From Oxyruncus cristatus (lineage: Eukaryota; Chordata; Aves; Passeriformes; Cotingidae): a stretch of 64,000 bases of DNA. How positions within the stretch are numbered: position 1 is the stretch's first letter; each line of letters begins with the position of its first letter. The notes under the pieces are model-generated. The model was given only the letters and a program-made list of their open reading frames with translations, was not told the DNA's origin and made no database searches. Location of the stretch: contig VXAY01002459.1 in the NCBI GenBank assembly GCA_013399855.1, forward strand, positions 30,237 to 94,236. Direction: 5' to 3'. Positions 35,239-48,859 of the stretch are shown one piece after another. The translations under genes and the position numbers were made by a program.

Positions 35239-38200
35239 ACTATGACATAATAAAACATAATGAAACAGCCATCCTACGTATTGCTGTCATAGCTTTTTGG
35301 AACTAGCAGATGTCATTCCAATAAGAAGAGTACTTTTACTAGTTGAATTTCAGTTAACATTAAAAATTTCTAAAGAAAAAAAGCCAACATATGAATATAA
35401 ATGCTATATGCCATATGTCTGTCTCAGTGCTATTATGATTTATGGGGTTTTTTTGGACCATAATGTACAGGCTCTACACAAACTTTTCATGTCAGAGAAA
35501 CCTGCATAAGTTATATTTCTCCGTTTGATGCTGCTCAGCCAAAAGGGAAGGAGAGAAACATGAGGCGAGGGTGACTTTTATTTGGAGTACACGAGATGTG
35601 CCAAGAGTTATCCTGCTGAGCTTCATAAAACCCACAGTCATTGTTTCTCATTGTTCCTTTAGAGGAGTTTATGGCTATCTGCCATAACTCCCTTCAGGCA
35701 TAGTTAGATGTTTACTCCAGGAAAACCTGATATGAGAGGGAGATCATGTGCTAAACCAGGAGCCACGAGAATCTATATCTAGGGACTGGCTTCATTTCTT
35801 TGCAAACACGGATGTGTAGAGCACGTGACAGGGTACCCTGGTGAGAAAGACTTGCTGGAAACCTCTAAAACTGGTAGAACTGGTACAGGAACTGTTAGAC
35901 TGGGACTTGCTTCTGAATCCGTACAGAAATTTTTCACTGTGGGCAAGCCAGCTGGCCCATCACTGTCAACCACATCCTGAGAATGAATGTGCAACGCCAA
36001 TGTGATAAAACAATGGCTGTTTTTTACAGACAAACAAACAAACCTAGAGTAATTCCAGCTTTTCTTAGCATAAAATAGCTCTACTTACAAAAACAAGAAT
36101 AATGGTTGATTCACGGATTTGCCAAATAATATCTGAATGAAAAATTTGCTGCTAGAATCGAGTCATAGGATTTGTCTTACTTTAGGAGGTGCAGTCAGGA
36201 GATTTCTGCTTCATAAACAACTGATGATCATCCAGCTCACCCCAAGTACATGCAAGATATGTTATTTATATTATATGCAGTATAGAGATTTCTTCAAGGG
36301 TAACTGTGGAGCAGAACTGCCATTACTAAGAAACTGAAAGGTTTATGAAAGTTTGGAAGGATATTGGAACACAAAAGTTTTACAGATAATATCCCCATGG
36401 TTTAATCCTGCTGTTAACAAATCAGAAATCTGGGCTGTGCTTCAGGAGAGCAAAGCTGAAAGAAAAGCATAGCAGGGGTTATTCATAATACCAGCTCAGG
36501 AGTCTGCTACTTCATTACACCATTGTCCTCTTTATACAAACATGTTAGAAATGGTGCAAAAAAAAAAAAAAAAAAACAAAAAAAAAAACAAACAGAATGC
36601 AAACACAGATACAGATAGAGAATCTAATTTCTTTTTGTCCTCAGTCTTTTTGAGCTTCCTAAGAGCAGTGTGAAAAATTTCAATCTCCAAATCAAATCTC
36701 TCTCCATAATGCTGTCATTGAATTAAAACACCCCAGCCGCATAGCACCAATTATGTTATGATTAAAAATTAGTCCTTGTTACTGCATAGGCCAAGTCAAA
36801 TCCTAAAACTATGAGTGAAAAACCAATTTTTCAAGCTTAAGGGGATTTAGAAAACACATCATTATATATATTTATATATAATGAAATTTTTTTCTAAAAT
36901 CAAATAATTTTCTATGGCACAGAATTAATTTTGATGCAAGAGGAGAACTTATGTTCATCCTTTAGTCTTTGTAACAGTAAAAAAAATAATTGCTTGTTTT
37001 TTTGAGGTGCTGTGATTCATAACACCTACAACCTCTAATGGGCCACATTGTACATTGAAATTCCTTTCACAACACTAAAATATATCCAGGGTCTGCACAA
37101 CAGAACTTAATCTGAACTGAGTATTTTATGAACACATAGGTAAGTATGTACTGTATGCATTAATCCCAGTCCCAGGGAGATTATCCAGCACTGTTTGTTA
37201 GTACCATGAATTTGAATAATTGTTCAGGAAAAAAAAAAAAAACAACACAACCTGTAGAAGAAAACAAACCTGTGTTGCAAGCTTTTCATGCAGTGAGTTT
37301 GGCTGAGGTATCAAAGCATGATTGTCTGAAGATTTCCTGATGAGGGTAGCTTTTTTTTTTTTTTCCTAGGGTGAAATTACTAAATACTTCACAGAATAAA
37401 AAGCCAAGAGAAGGGTAACTATTTCCTCTTTGTAGAAGCATTCTTTCGAAAAGAATTTTCTCAGCCCACAACCAACCCTCCATATATAGACACAAGAAAA
37501 AAGGAGGGAAACATCCTTGTCTCCCCTTGTTGATGTTCAATTAACCAACTCATCACAAAGGTTACTGAAATACCAATACTTAGATACCTCAAGCTGTTGT
37601 TTCAAGGAGAAAACAGGAGTTTAATAAACATCTTGTCTGAAATGTCAACTGAAAGTCTAATAGAATTCACATATTACATTACTAGTTTGCACGTAGTGCT
37701 CTGTGTTCTGCTTTGGTTTTGTTTTCAGAAAATGGTTAGATTTCATCTGGCAAGGAATTGCAACCAATGGTAGTAGCATGAATCTTTTCGTACCCAACAA
37801 TGCAGCACTTGGAATTTCCACATGGATAGAGGTGGTTTCTTGTCACTGAACATGTTTGTCTCAAAAGGGATGCTTTGGTTTGCATACCTATTCTAAGTGT
37901 TAATTATTTATTTTGTATGGAACAGTAAATTCAGCCTGGTTTGTGTATAATTGGCTGGATGAAGTCAATTTCAAGGCTACTTCAACTATGTAATGTCAGG
38001 GAGGAATTGCCCCACAAATTGATATTACATTATGAATATATTGATAGAAATAAGGGACTAGTCAAGACTTTAGTGCACCTTTTTCTTCTTCTTGTGTAGA
38101 TTTATCTGGTAGACTGAAATCCCTGGATTAGATTTCACTACATATCTAGAGTTATCTCTCAAAAGTTTAACTTTTCAGATGTTGTCTTGGAGTTGATTGT

Positions 38201-38339
38201 TGTATTGTGAGACGAATCTATGCCTTTGCTGACTAGGTAACATGAAAGTATAACACACCATACTGCAGCCAGTTGAAAAAGTAGGTATTTGATCAGAAAA
38301 CTGGAATTGCAAAGAGGGTGACATAGATGAGATAGGTTA
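35239..38339. other. Unique non-coding DNA
   Basis: Holds an A/C run at 36557-36592, an AT palindrome at 36859-36884, and a TAAT-rich segment at about 36690-36800 noted as a possible regulatory element. No gene recognised. Confidence 0.5.
36557..36592. repeat. Poly(A) with interspersed C
   Basis: Two A runs separated by single C bases, ending in CAAACAG. A simple sequence with no evident retroposon body. Confidence 0.85.
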
Positions 38340-38505
38340 TTTTTTGGTTTTGTTTTGTTTTTGTTTTTGTTTGTTTTTGGTTTAAGTTTTGGGTTGGTTT
38401 GTTTGGTTTTTTTGTTCTTGTGTTTTGTTTTGTTTATTTTTGTTTTGTTTTGTTTGGGTTTTTTTTGTGGTTGATATGATGATGGTGGTGGTGGTGGTGG
38501 GTTTT
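38340..38505. repeat. TTTTG-rich tract ending in (GGT)n
   Basis: About 130 bases of TTTTG, TTTG and TTGG units, then GATGATGGTGG with six consecutive GGT units. The strong G/T strand bias suggests expansion by slippage. Confidence 0.88.
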
Positions 38506-41500
38506 TTCCTGGAAGGTTTAAGGGAAGTTAGAATATAACAAAATAACAAAAATATAGCAAAAGTTTAGAAGGGGCGAAACAAGCTGCTTAAAAATGATTC
38601 CTTGAAAGAGCAAGGTGGAGTTTTAACTTGTGTTATACAAGAGGGTTTGTAACATGCAGTGTGTCTATGAGATGAGCAGGATCAGAGCAGTTGCACTGAG
38701 AAGGAAGGCAGCTGATGTCTAAACAGAAAAAAAATAAATAATAAATAAAAGGTTTTCACTGGTGTACTTCCCTGAATTGGTCCAAGGCAGTTCCCTGTCT
38801 GGCTCAAAGAGAATTGTGGGGGTGAATGGGTCAGTAGAGGTCTGCTCTTTTCAGCATGAGCAGGTGCTGAAAATGCTCATGTACCAACCTGAAGTGATGG
38901 TGGGATCACATCCCTGAGAGGATTCTCCCATGGTACTGAGTGTAGGTAAGTCCCTGAGTACTGCTTTCTTCTGAGTTGCTGTGTGTTTACATCAGTCTGA
39001 GTTTGATCATTGACCCTCCTGCTCCCATAACCTGGGCTGGACCAAAAGGAAGTTACAATAATTTCTGTTTGGGTCACTGATCTGTTAAACATGCTGCAGA
39101 ATGTGTCTTCTTTCTTTAGGGGTGTCCCTATCTAACTAGTATATCACTATAGCAAAGTTATTTACCTATATCATTGTTTTAAGAATGAGGTTTCTCTCCC
39201 TCCTCTTAATTTTGAATTTCAAGTCATTATTCTCTCCCAGCCTAAATTCTGACTGGAGTTTTACTCTTTGTTAGTATGTAATGCAACTGAGTTTTGGTGG
39301 GGGTCAGTGTAACTCACAAGGCTGGAGTAGCTCAAAAGGCAAAGTGCTCCATGTCTGTGCTTCAGCTTTATTGAAAGATTATATCCAATGGGAGGTGAGT
39401 AGAGGGTGTAGTCCCTCAGCAAACGTTTTAGCAATACGAGCCACTCATTCCCAACGGTATTTTAAATCCTCCCCCCCAGATATTTTAAATGTAATCCTCC
39501 AGAGAGAAGCAATTAAAATTCTAAATGTAGATGCCTCCTCTGAATAAGGCTTGGCATTCCATGGTCTGATGGTCCTCATGTCTGGGGAGTTCAACACTCC
39601 AAGACTGGCAGCTTTCCCAGGATTATTCCTGAGTAATATGAGGGATCACTAAGATACTGTAGCATATATGGGTCTTTGATGCACCTGTTTTGGTGGCAAG
39701 GTGCACACATAAAAGTTTTTTGTATTTGATTTAGCTTTGTTATTTTTTAGCATAGCAATTTGTCAGTGAGGGATGAGAAATGGTAATATTTAGGGTTAGG
39801 TTTTTGTTTGTTTGTTTATTTTTTATAAACTAAATGTGTAAACCAGTGACAAAACTATTTTCTCTTTGTTTTCTGTGGTAATTTCAGAAAGTAATTGTTG
39901 TTTGTATTTTGCAATGACTTCAGATTAATAGCAAATATGCATCATCAATTTGCATTGAAACAATTATTAGATAAATAATAATTACTTGGCAAAGTGCTTG
40001 CTGAAAATGCAAAGTCAATTATCTTGAGCATTGTTCTACATTCAGCAGTAATTTATAAAGGTTCAGTGGGTGGATTTTAATGGTGTTTGTGTCTTTTCAA
40101 GCAGCTATAGCATAGAGCTAACATTAAGTACTTAAAGAACACTTTTAACTCCTGTCATTAATTTCATGTCTTTTAAATGGTAAATGTCAGCATTTTGATG
40201 ACATCCAGTAAGTGGAACCTACTGCCACCAAAACACTCTGCTTATTTTGATCTGCTTATAAATGTATAAAGGGATGCACGAGCTGTTCTAACAGCACTGG
40301 ACCAGATCCTATTGACTCTTTAAATAAATTTTTCAATTAGCAGGACAATGTTTATTATAGTCTGAGAATGAGACAGTGCAAATTGACACCAAGAGAAGTA
40401 CCAAGACACAAATATTTTTTTTCAGATTTGTATTCAGTTCAAATCAAAATGTTATTAATTTGTAGCACCTTTTTAGTAAATACGTGGTGCCATTATTGCT
40501 CATAACTATGTGTGTCCCATTAAATTCTGGTTGTTTGGGGTTTTTTTGCTTTGCTGTGTTTATATCCATATTTTGTGTGCTCTCCATGGTGAGGAGAGAA
40601 AGGAGAAGCAACAGGAACACAAAGAAATTGGGAGGAAGCTTCTAGGTTATGGAATCAATCTCTTGCAACACTATGCGATTCAGCTCTTTTAAAAACTTAC
40701 TCAGTTTTCTTACAAGTATTCAGGTTCTCTCTCTCTGCATTATTTTTAATGAAAGACCGTTTCCAAATCTGATAGGCAGGAAGGCTCAGAGCCCGTTTCT
40801 AAATTAAATCTAAATTTATTCATATTCAGCTTATGTCTATTTGTTCTTGTGCCAACGTTCTCCTTTAGCTCAAGTGGTTATTTTCTCTCCCTTGTGTTCA
40901 TTTCCTTGTTGTGTCTAAAGATAACAATTCTATTCCTCCTCATTCTTCACTTTTCTGATTTAATAAACAAGTTCTTTTGTTAATCTTTCATGAGGGAAAA
41001 CATCTTTTCTGGATCATCCTTTTCTATACCTTTCCTTCAAATTCACTTTTCCATTTACACGCTCACTTTATTGCTGACAGAGCATTTTTTTTATCGTTCT
41101 TTTTCAGGATAGGGAGAAAGTTCTTATATGTTCTCCTTTATTTCCTACCTCTACTGCCTTCAGGTAAAAGTTTGCCTTTACTTTTCCTGCAAAAATTACT
41201 AACCACAGTTGAAATCTAGAATGATTTCAGCTGAAAAGCTCTCTAAATCACGTTAAAGGGCGTAAAAAAACACCCACTGATTTTTGCTGTTTTAGAAACA
41301 TTATCTCATTATGTTACTAAACAATTATGGGTATCAGAAGGCACAAGTAGAGACATTTATCCTCCCCTTGATGCATATGCAGGACTGCAATAAGCCCATT
41401 AGACTTGGTGAGATTTATGGGAGTTTATAATGGAAATAACAGGCCCCAGCAGGTGGCAAAGGGAGAGCAGGAGTCTGAACTCCAGATTGGAAGCCAACAG

Positions 41501-41656
41501 CTTGAGTTCTAATTAATGCTGAGAGAACATTTTGAAACAAATTCTGCGTTAAAAAATGCTGTGCTTTTGCCTGTTTTGTACATTATCTTCCACATGGTCC
41601 TTAATACTAAAAATCTATTTTCAGTTTACCTCTGATTGGAACAACCCTTTTTTAAC
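38506..41656. other. Unique non-coding DNA
   Basis: No gene recognised. The 39880-40210 segment, with an ATTTGCAT octamer and many TAAT cores, is discussed under findings. Confidence 0.5.
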
Positions 41657-41821
41657 CCTTTTTTTGGTTTTGGTTTTTTTTTTTTTTTGGTTGTTGTTGT
41701 TGTTGTTTTTTGGGTTTTTTTGTGGGTTTTTTTATGTGTTTTTTTGTTGTTTTTTTTGTTTGTTTTGTTGTTTTGTTGGTTTTTTTTTGTTTTTTTTTTT
41801 GTTTGTTTGTTTGTTTTTTTT
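41657..41821. repeat. T/G-rich low-complexity tract
   Basis: T runs of 6-14 bases are separated by G, GG or GTTG units over about 165 bases. Frames across it give F/V/L-rich (plus) or K/T-rich (minus) polypeptides that are artefacts. Confidence 0.9.
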
Positions 41822-44800
41822 AATGAAGAATATGTTGCCAAAACCATTTTTGTAATTCTCAGTGGTTTTTTTCCTTGCCAGATGTATTGAATTCTTTCTA
41901 GGCTGGGGCATGTGCTTGGTAAAGAAAAGGGTACACTGAGTCTTTCCTGTTAAGTGAATGTAGGGGGAAAAAAAAAAGGCTGGAGATTTAAGGGCATAAA
42001 AAACATAAGAACATTTTTAAATTTTCGTCTTTCCACCTTTAGACAAAAATGAGATTTTGGCTATGTACCATAGCAGAGCCCTAGATCTAATCATACTTGT
42101 CTTCCTTCTAGAGGTGTTCTGAAAGATACTGACCCACTGCCTGTCTGGCAAACTGGGATTTCACTCATGTCACAATTTCACCAGGTGATAATGTGTGTGT
42201 GTGGATGTGACATAATTTTTGTACGTTCTCATCTGATCCTTTCTTGGATGATGTGATTGCCTGTAGAGACCTAAATGCATTGCCATATACATCCTACCTA
42301 TCACTTTATATGTTTGCTGAGAGTTTTAACCCGACATTCACATCTTTTCCATTTTCTGTAATCAGTATTTGTGGGTGTGGTGTACTGCTGTTTGCAAGTA
42401 TTATACTACTACACTTCTTCTTTTCCATTTTGTAAGGCTTTCACAATTGGAAGACTGATGATTTAAGTGGTTTGCCACAAATTTCAATCCTATTTTGTGT
42501 ATATTAACTAAATTGATCTCTATTCTGTGTGGTTTGTCCCTATTACGGCAATTTCATCTTATTTTGAAGTCAACAAATGTGCTTTTTTCTCTGTTACATT
42601 GCCAGGGCAATGGCTGAATAGTTGCAGAATTGCTCCACATGGCTCACTGTCCTCCTTAACACATTATTTCCTCTACAGAATCTTCCAGCTTTACTTAACA
42701 GAAAACAGCTCCCTCCTTAATTCCATCTTGTGTGCTTGTGACCTCTTGGCCTGGTTGGCAAGGGCTATGGTAGACACATTACGGCTCTCAGTCTGCCTTG
42801 CACAGAAGGAACATGTGTGCTTTCTCCCCAGCACAGTTTGCTCCTCTGTTTCCAGCAGTTTATTCCAATGTACACCTATAAAGAAGAATATCTTGCTAAT
42901 ATTTTGCTCAATAACATCTTTTCAGCTTGCACACTCTCTAGCAACAAATAAAAATTAAAAATAATTTACTTCTGTTTCTCATTGTGATTACAAGCTGTCA
43001 TATCAGCATCTCCATATTTCTTTTCACTTAGAACATCCTTTTAGGTATCACTACCATTCTCTATCCCTTCCTGTCAGAGCAGGAAAATGTGACTGTGACA
43101 ATTGCTGGTCATTTTGCTTTAAATCTGCAATTTGAACTTTTTGAAGCTGCTAAATACTAGGAAAATAAAATTTCTTCCACCAGGATAAATTAAACAGGGA
43201 CATGAAGTTATAAGATGAAATATCTCTTTATAGCAAGGTGTATGCAAGTCAGAACTGTATCTCCTAAGTTGTTTTTCATTCCATCAGATTCTTGGTGGAT
43301 TTAAACTGCTGATGTTTTTTAACACCTTGTTACAATTATAGATTTCATCCTATCAAACCCACTGAGCATTATATTAATGCTATCTGGTATGATCTACAGA
43401 ATCATAAATATCAATGATGCTTGACATACCCGTTTCTTCTATAAGACTGCAGGGAAACCTGGACCTCTGGGTGGATAGTGCGTCAGTCTAATGTTTTAAG
43501 TTTAATTCCAGTCAAAGGGAAAATGTATTCCCTATTTTGTTACAGTCAGAAAGTGTGTGCATTCATTAGTAGTTATAAATGTACTTCAGGAACTTCTGGA
43601 ACAATTGCACCTTAACAAGGCACTTTAGGAAGCCTACGCAAACACCACTTTCAACTGACACAGTTTGATCTTTTAAAGATTTTTCTCTGAAATGTGTGCT
43701 CTTTAGCTTGTGCATTAGTGCACAGGCCCTGCTTATTTGGCAAGGGAATGATGGGGTTGGCATAGCAAATTAAAAAATCCTGAAAATTGCATCAAATAGT
43801 TGCTGATTACAACCTGATCAATGTGATCGGGTGTGTCACCTATTTTTTTGCATAACCTGAAGTACAGATAATGCACCTGTTGTGTTAAAGGTCTAGCTTT
43901 GCATCATTTCATCTTTTGCTTTAGAGAGAGCAGGCGGTATGTAACACAGTGCAGAAAGAGACTTGGCCTTTCAGTGGCACTGATAACAACTGAAGGGAAA
44001 GTGATTGTAAATCTCCAGATTCAATTAATCTCCAACATAACCCCCCCCAGACATTGACACCATTTAGCTGATAACCAGCCTCTGCTCAGGGGAGGTCTAG
44101 AGCTGGATCAGTGGCAGTGCTAACAGTCAGGTACTTTGTAAAATCTCTCTAGGGCTTGTCTGTGCTTTGATTTAACTCAGTGATAGTGATCCCTCAAAAA
44201 TATTTTTCCAGTGTTTCATTTGAGACATGTTTACTGTGAGAGAGGCGTTCAACACCACAGACCACAGCATTGGTTCTGGTTCTGAACAGGCTTATCTTAT
44301 TAACTGATGCATTTAGTCAAACACCAGTAAACAAAAAGTTGTCTTTCCACTCATCTTTGAAATTTCAGTATATTTGGTTCTAAAGTTAAATAGGAATCAG
44401 CCTTGAACTTGGATGAAATCAGATGTGATACAGTTCTTCTTCGACAGCACATTTATCAAAAAGAGGTTCATTTTTATGCCCGAGTGGATGTCTAATTAGT
44501 TGGGTGCTAAGAGTGTTTGGCCTCTGAAGATTAAGATGGCATTTCAGAAACCTCTGTGCTCTGCAAAATCTATGCCATGGCAGACAGCTTTACATTCATA
44601 AAAGAAACATAAGCTAGTATTCTAATTAAAAGAAATTATGAATACTCTAAGTTACAGGAAGTCCCCAGGGTGCTTTATGCACAGTGGAATTCTTACTGTA
44701 TGAAGGAGTTCGTAAGGAAGTTTCTCCAAATTAGAGATTCCCATTTGGGAATTGTACTACAGAGGAAGTCACTACTCTGAAAAAATGGCATGCAGGTCTA

Positions 44801-45630
44801 AGAATACGGAACTGTCTTTGTCAGTCCTCAGCTCAACAAAATACAGAAGACATACTGGAGATCAGTTAAAAAAGGCAAAACTTAAAATTCTTTTTTTTTT
44901 TTATTTGATTCTGAATCTGGTAATTAGTTACTGAATTTTGTATTTTACCAGACTGAATTTATCCTATTCACCATCCAAACCTGATTCAGTACTGTGAATT
45001 AACTTTGGTTTGTCTGACAAATACTGATATCTCACTCTAGGGGATATGATGGACAGGAAAAAATTGTATAAAGTTAATGAAAGTGTGCCTTTTACCAGCA
45101 CAGAGTCAATGACTGACCAGCTCTGCAGGTTTTCTCCTCACTAAACTGCAAGGGATGCATTCAGAGAGGCAAACCATGAAAACCAAGTCATAAGTCAATT
45201 TGAGTGTCACAAGAAAGTGCCAGGCAGAAGTATCTTGTGGCAGGGACAGAGCAGCAGGAGTGAACTTGAGGACTGGTTTCCATGGCAGATATACCTGCCC
45301 ATCTCTTAGTTTACTACATTTCTGACCTCAGTCTTGTAATGTGTTCTCCCCAGAGATCCCAAAGTGCCAAGAGCTTTTAGGGTTAATCATGAAGCACAGG
45401 TGGCACAGCTGGGTGATGGACAGCAGTCTCTGACGAGGAACTGAGAAGACAATCTGGTGCAGGAGGAATTTAAAGTGACACAGCTGAATCCTCAGGAACT
45501 TGTCTGCTAAACGGATATCAACTAGCTCCCAAAGGTATTCAAGTGCCCAACATCCTACTGACATGTTTCCTTCTGCTAGGACTTTTTTTTTCTCTCCTGC
45601 TGTGTTTTGCTCTCACTGAGAGGTTCAGAG
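41822..45630. other. Unique non-coding DNA
   Basis: No gene recognised. A 143-codon open frame at 42527-42958 has no recognisable domain. A short (GT)n occurs near 42191. Confidence 0.5.
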
Positions 45631-45934
45631 AACCATAGAATAGTGTCACAGAATCATTTAGGTTGGAAAAGACCTCTTAAGATCATCAAGAACAACTGTT
45701 CACAGAACACTGACAAGCCCCTCATTAAACCACGTCCCTCAGTGACACGTCTACATGTCTTCCAAATGCTCCAGGAATGGTCACTCCACCACTTCCCTGG
45801 GCAGCCTGTTACAGTGCTTAAAAAACCTTTTGGTGAACAAATTTTTCCTACTATCCAACCTAAACCTTCTGTGGCACAACTTGAGGCCATTTCCTCTTGT
45901 CCTATCACCTGTTACTTGGGAGAAGAGAACAACA
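45631..45934 (-). mobile_element. CR1 LINE 3' fragment
   Basis: Clear inverted CR1 tail: 'tcacagaatcatttaggttg', 'aaaagacctcttaagatcat', 'ccacttccctgggcagcctg', 'gcacaacttgaggccatttc' and 'cctcttgtcctatcacctgt'. Truncated after 'ggagaagagaacaac'. Open frames on both strands at this site derive from the repeat. Confidence 0.96.
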
Positions 45935-48859
45935 TTTACCTTGGTAATTCCTTTGTCTCTAACACTGACACTCTGTCAGCAGTGAATAGCAAAATGTATT
46001 CTGTTTAAAGTGAAAAATAGGAAAGTGCAAATCCATGAACATAAATTAGTTTGTAAATTCCTAGAAAAGGATCTCATTTTAGGCTTCTTTTTCCACTTCA
46101 TAATATGTCATAGAATCATATTATAATTGAACCTCGGATTGAAAGGCAATACTTCATAAAATGAAGGGACATAAGGCAATAATTAAAGTATTTCAGCAGG
46201 CAATTGTTGCTGAACTTTTAAACTTTTACAAGAAAAACTGTAACATTCGAAGCCTGGAAAAGGAGGCTGCAGTGAAGTTATTGGAAATCTTAAGGATATC
46301 ATTAAAAACTAGTTGACCTAAAGAAAGATGACAGACATAATTAAGCATACACTTGTTTCAGTGTGCATACTGTTAAATACACAGTAAGATGGGCTTGAAA
46401 AGTATAAGTTAATGATAGTTAAAGATTATATTTCACCTCCTGTGGCAAAATTTTGCAGTGGCTCCTCTATCTGACTCCATTTTAATTATATGTCACTCTC
46501 CTTTTCCTACTTGCCTTTGACCTATAGACACAGCAAGAGGAATCACTTCATCTTTAATGTGCCAGAAACGTATCCTTCTTGTACTGTATGCATTTTTTAA
46601 CATAGCCACAATCCATAAAGGCCATTGGTGTAAAGTGCAAGAAGACGTGAACACAAATCATGGCAAGAAAATGAATGCAAATGATCTCTAATACAGAAAT
46701 GTTCCATTGTAAATTAATATTAGCTTATCTTTACATTACATTGTAAGAGAAAGAAAAGAAATTAAGGGAACAGAAGATAGGAAGGGATGTGACTACAGCG
46801 TTTTGGCCAGAGGCTTATAAGTGTCACTGATCGCATTTTAATGTTGAGATTTTTATGCATTCAGAATATTAAAACTTCTATTACATTTTCAATTAAAAAT
46901 GCACATGAAATACATGTTGGAGTAATAGCATGCTCTCCAAAGAAATTGATGTGTGCACATTCTGAGGAAATGGGAATGTTCTAAATTTATAAACTGAGAG
47001 GTTTGCTTAGAGAATTAGCTATACGAACATCTTCTACAAACATCGTGGGACACTGCAGACTCTCATTACATTTTCTGTGCTAAATTCCATTTCTTGAATA
47101 ATCTCTGTCTCCAGGGCAATTATTCATTACCATTTAGGAAGAAAAGGCATGTGCTCAACATCAAATAAACAACCAGTCTCTTCAGAGAGGGAGCAGTGCT
47201 CACTGAACAAGCCATAAACGCTGATCTAGAAGAAAATTAGGTTTGGGCAGATCTTGTGTGAAATTCCACCTCTGCGTTAATCTCAGCAAATTTCTTCTGA
47301 GTCCTTCTGGAATACTGAGTATTGTAGCTAAGGTACTGAAGCATCTCTGTTGCGCTGCATTTTCTACTTGAGCGTTTTGGCAACCTGATTGCCAAATGAA
47401 CTGATGGATTTTTGGGATAATGTTTGACATGAACTATGCTTCTTTAAACAGTAAGAGGGTCAAGTTGCTGAGTCTGGGATCCTGTTTAGCTTCCCAGCAT
47501 TTTAATGTCTTCCCATTACGCATTTTTCTGTCACTTCGTTTAAGAATATCAAGAGTTCATTGTATCCAGCAGAATTAGACAGAGGAAGTGTTCATCCTAA
47601 ATGGAAAAATGCATGTTATGCTTTCAAGCACCCTTCTTTCCATAACTGGACAAATCCAAAACTTAGCTTTTATGGGAAAAAGAAAAACCTAGAATAACAA
47701 GTAGGGGTTTTTTTTTATCATATCACTACTTCTTTTTTAGGGGAAATCAAGGTTTGAGCCCCTGTTCTGTTCCCTTAAATCCAAGGTGAATAACTTAACA
47801 TACAACATGACCATGCTGGATGAGGCTGCCTTTCTCTGAAGACATCTGCTTTAGGCATACACAGCTGTTCATTTGATTTTAAAGATTCTTCTAGAATCTG
47901 TGTTAGGTCCTTCCTATAGTTCTCCAGGAGTTCTTGTGCCATGTCTTCATGGCTTTTTATGTCTACCAGTCTGTGATTGATCTAGGTCTGTGTTAGCATG
48001 TGAATAGCAATGGTAGAGGGATTAAAAAAAAGATGTCTTGAACCACCAGGCTGGCCAATAATCCTTACAGCACAGTGACTTAAACCAGGAGCACTCTCCA
48101 AGACACACTCTGTGAAAGGTGTAACAGCCTCCTCAGGCCTCCAAAACCAAACCCTCAAACCCCACAGGAACAATGTGGCAGCTAAAAAGTTCAACCCAAC
48201 AGATACCTTTCTAAGTTATAGTTCTCCCCGTGAACTGTGTGTGGTCATGACATAAAACTCACAAAGCTTGCAAGCTGAACCTGGAGTAACCAAAAATACT
48301 GGCGCCGTGAAAGGAAATAGTTCATTTAATAGGTTCACCTAATAGGGACCAGTGAGCATGATCTTTGTTCCCAGCGGAGTACAGTTTCACTTGCCTGGGA
48401 AAGTTCAGTTTCCTTTAAGGGAAGGAGTGGTAGCCAAGCAGTGGGAAGGAGATAAGTTAGAGGCTGAAATACCTCATTTCAAGTATTCGTGAAAATAGCA
48501 GCCATTCTTCTTGTGACTCAGGTTTGAACAGAGGCTCTCCAGAGTGAAAACCATCACACTCAACAGAAACCATTTCCCTTCTTCTCTATTACACCTGCTA
48601 CTCTCATCATCTCTGGAATCTGAAATGCTGACATAAACCATTGAATTTCTACCAGGCTGGTGACTCCACTTGCCACTGCCATGACCTCCATCTTGGGAAG
48701 TGCTGCCCTACAGCTTGAACTAAGAGCCTGCCTCTGAAGCTGGGACTTGTAAAATGCTTCTAGTCTCTATAAATGTACCATGGCCTTTGAACAGTGCATT
48801 GTTTTCTCAGCGCACTGAGGGAGTGAAAGGGAGAAAGCAGAGAAATACCTTCACTGGGA
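45935..48859. other. Unique non-coding DNA
   Basis: No gene recognised. A trace of CR1-like tail ('tcatagaatcatat') at 46109 is too short to call. The 46700-46930 stretch is AT-rich, with ATGCAT and TAAT motifs. Confidence 0.5.

Noticed and set aside
41556..41890. Open frames rich in F/V/L (plus) and K/T (minus)
   Set aside because: They are produced entirely by the T/G low-complexity tract.
42527..42958. 143-codon open frame
   Set aside because: No domain, no splice context, and a composition like translated AT-rich intronic DNA.
43455..43515. tRNA-like boxes ('tggatagtgcgtcagtct' and 'gtttaattcc')
   Set aside because: The spacing is short, the anticodon stem does not pair, and no acceptor stem or known SINE body is evident.
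45607..46008. 133-codon plus-strand frame
   Set aside because: It lies mostly over the antisense of a CR1 fragment.
46106..46165. CR1-like tail 'tcatagaatcatat'
   Set aside because: Only about a dozen bases match and the following sequence does not continue as CR1.
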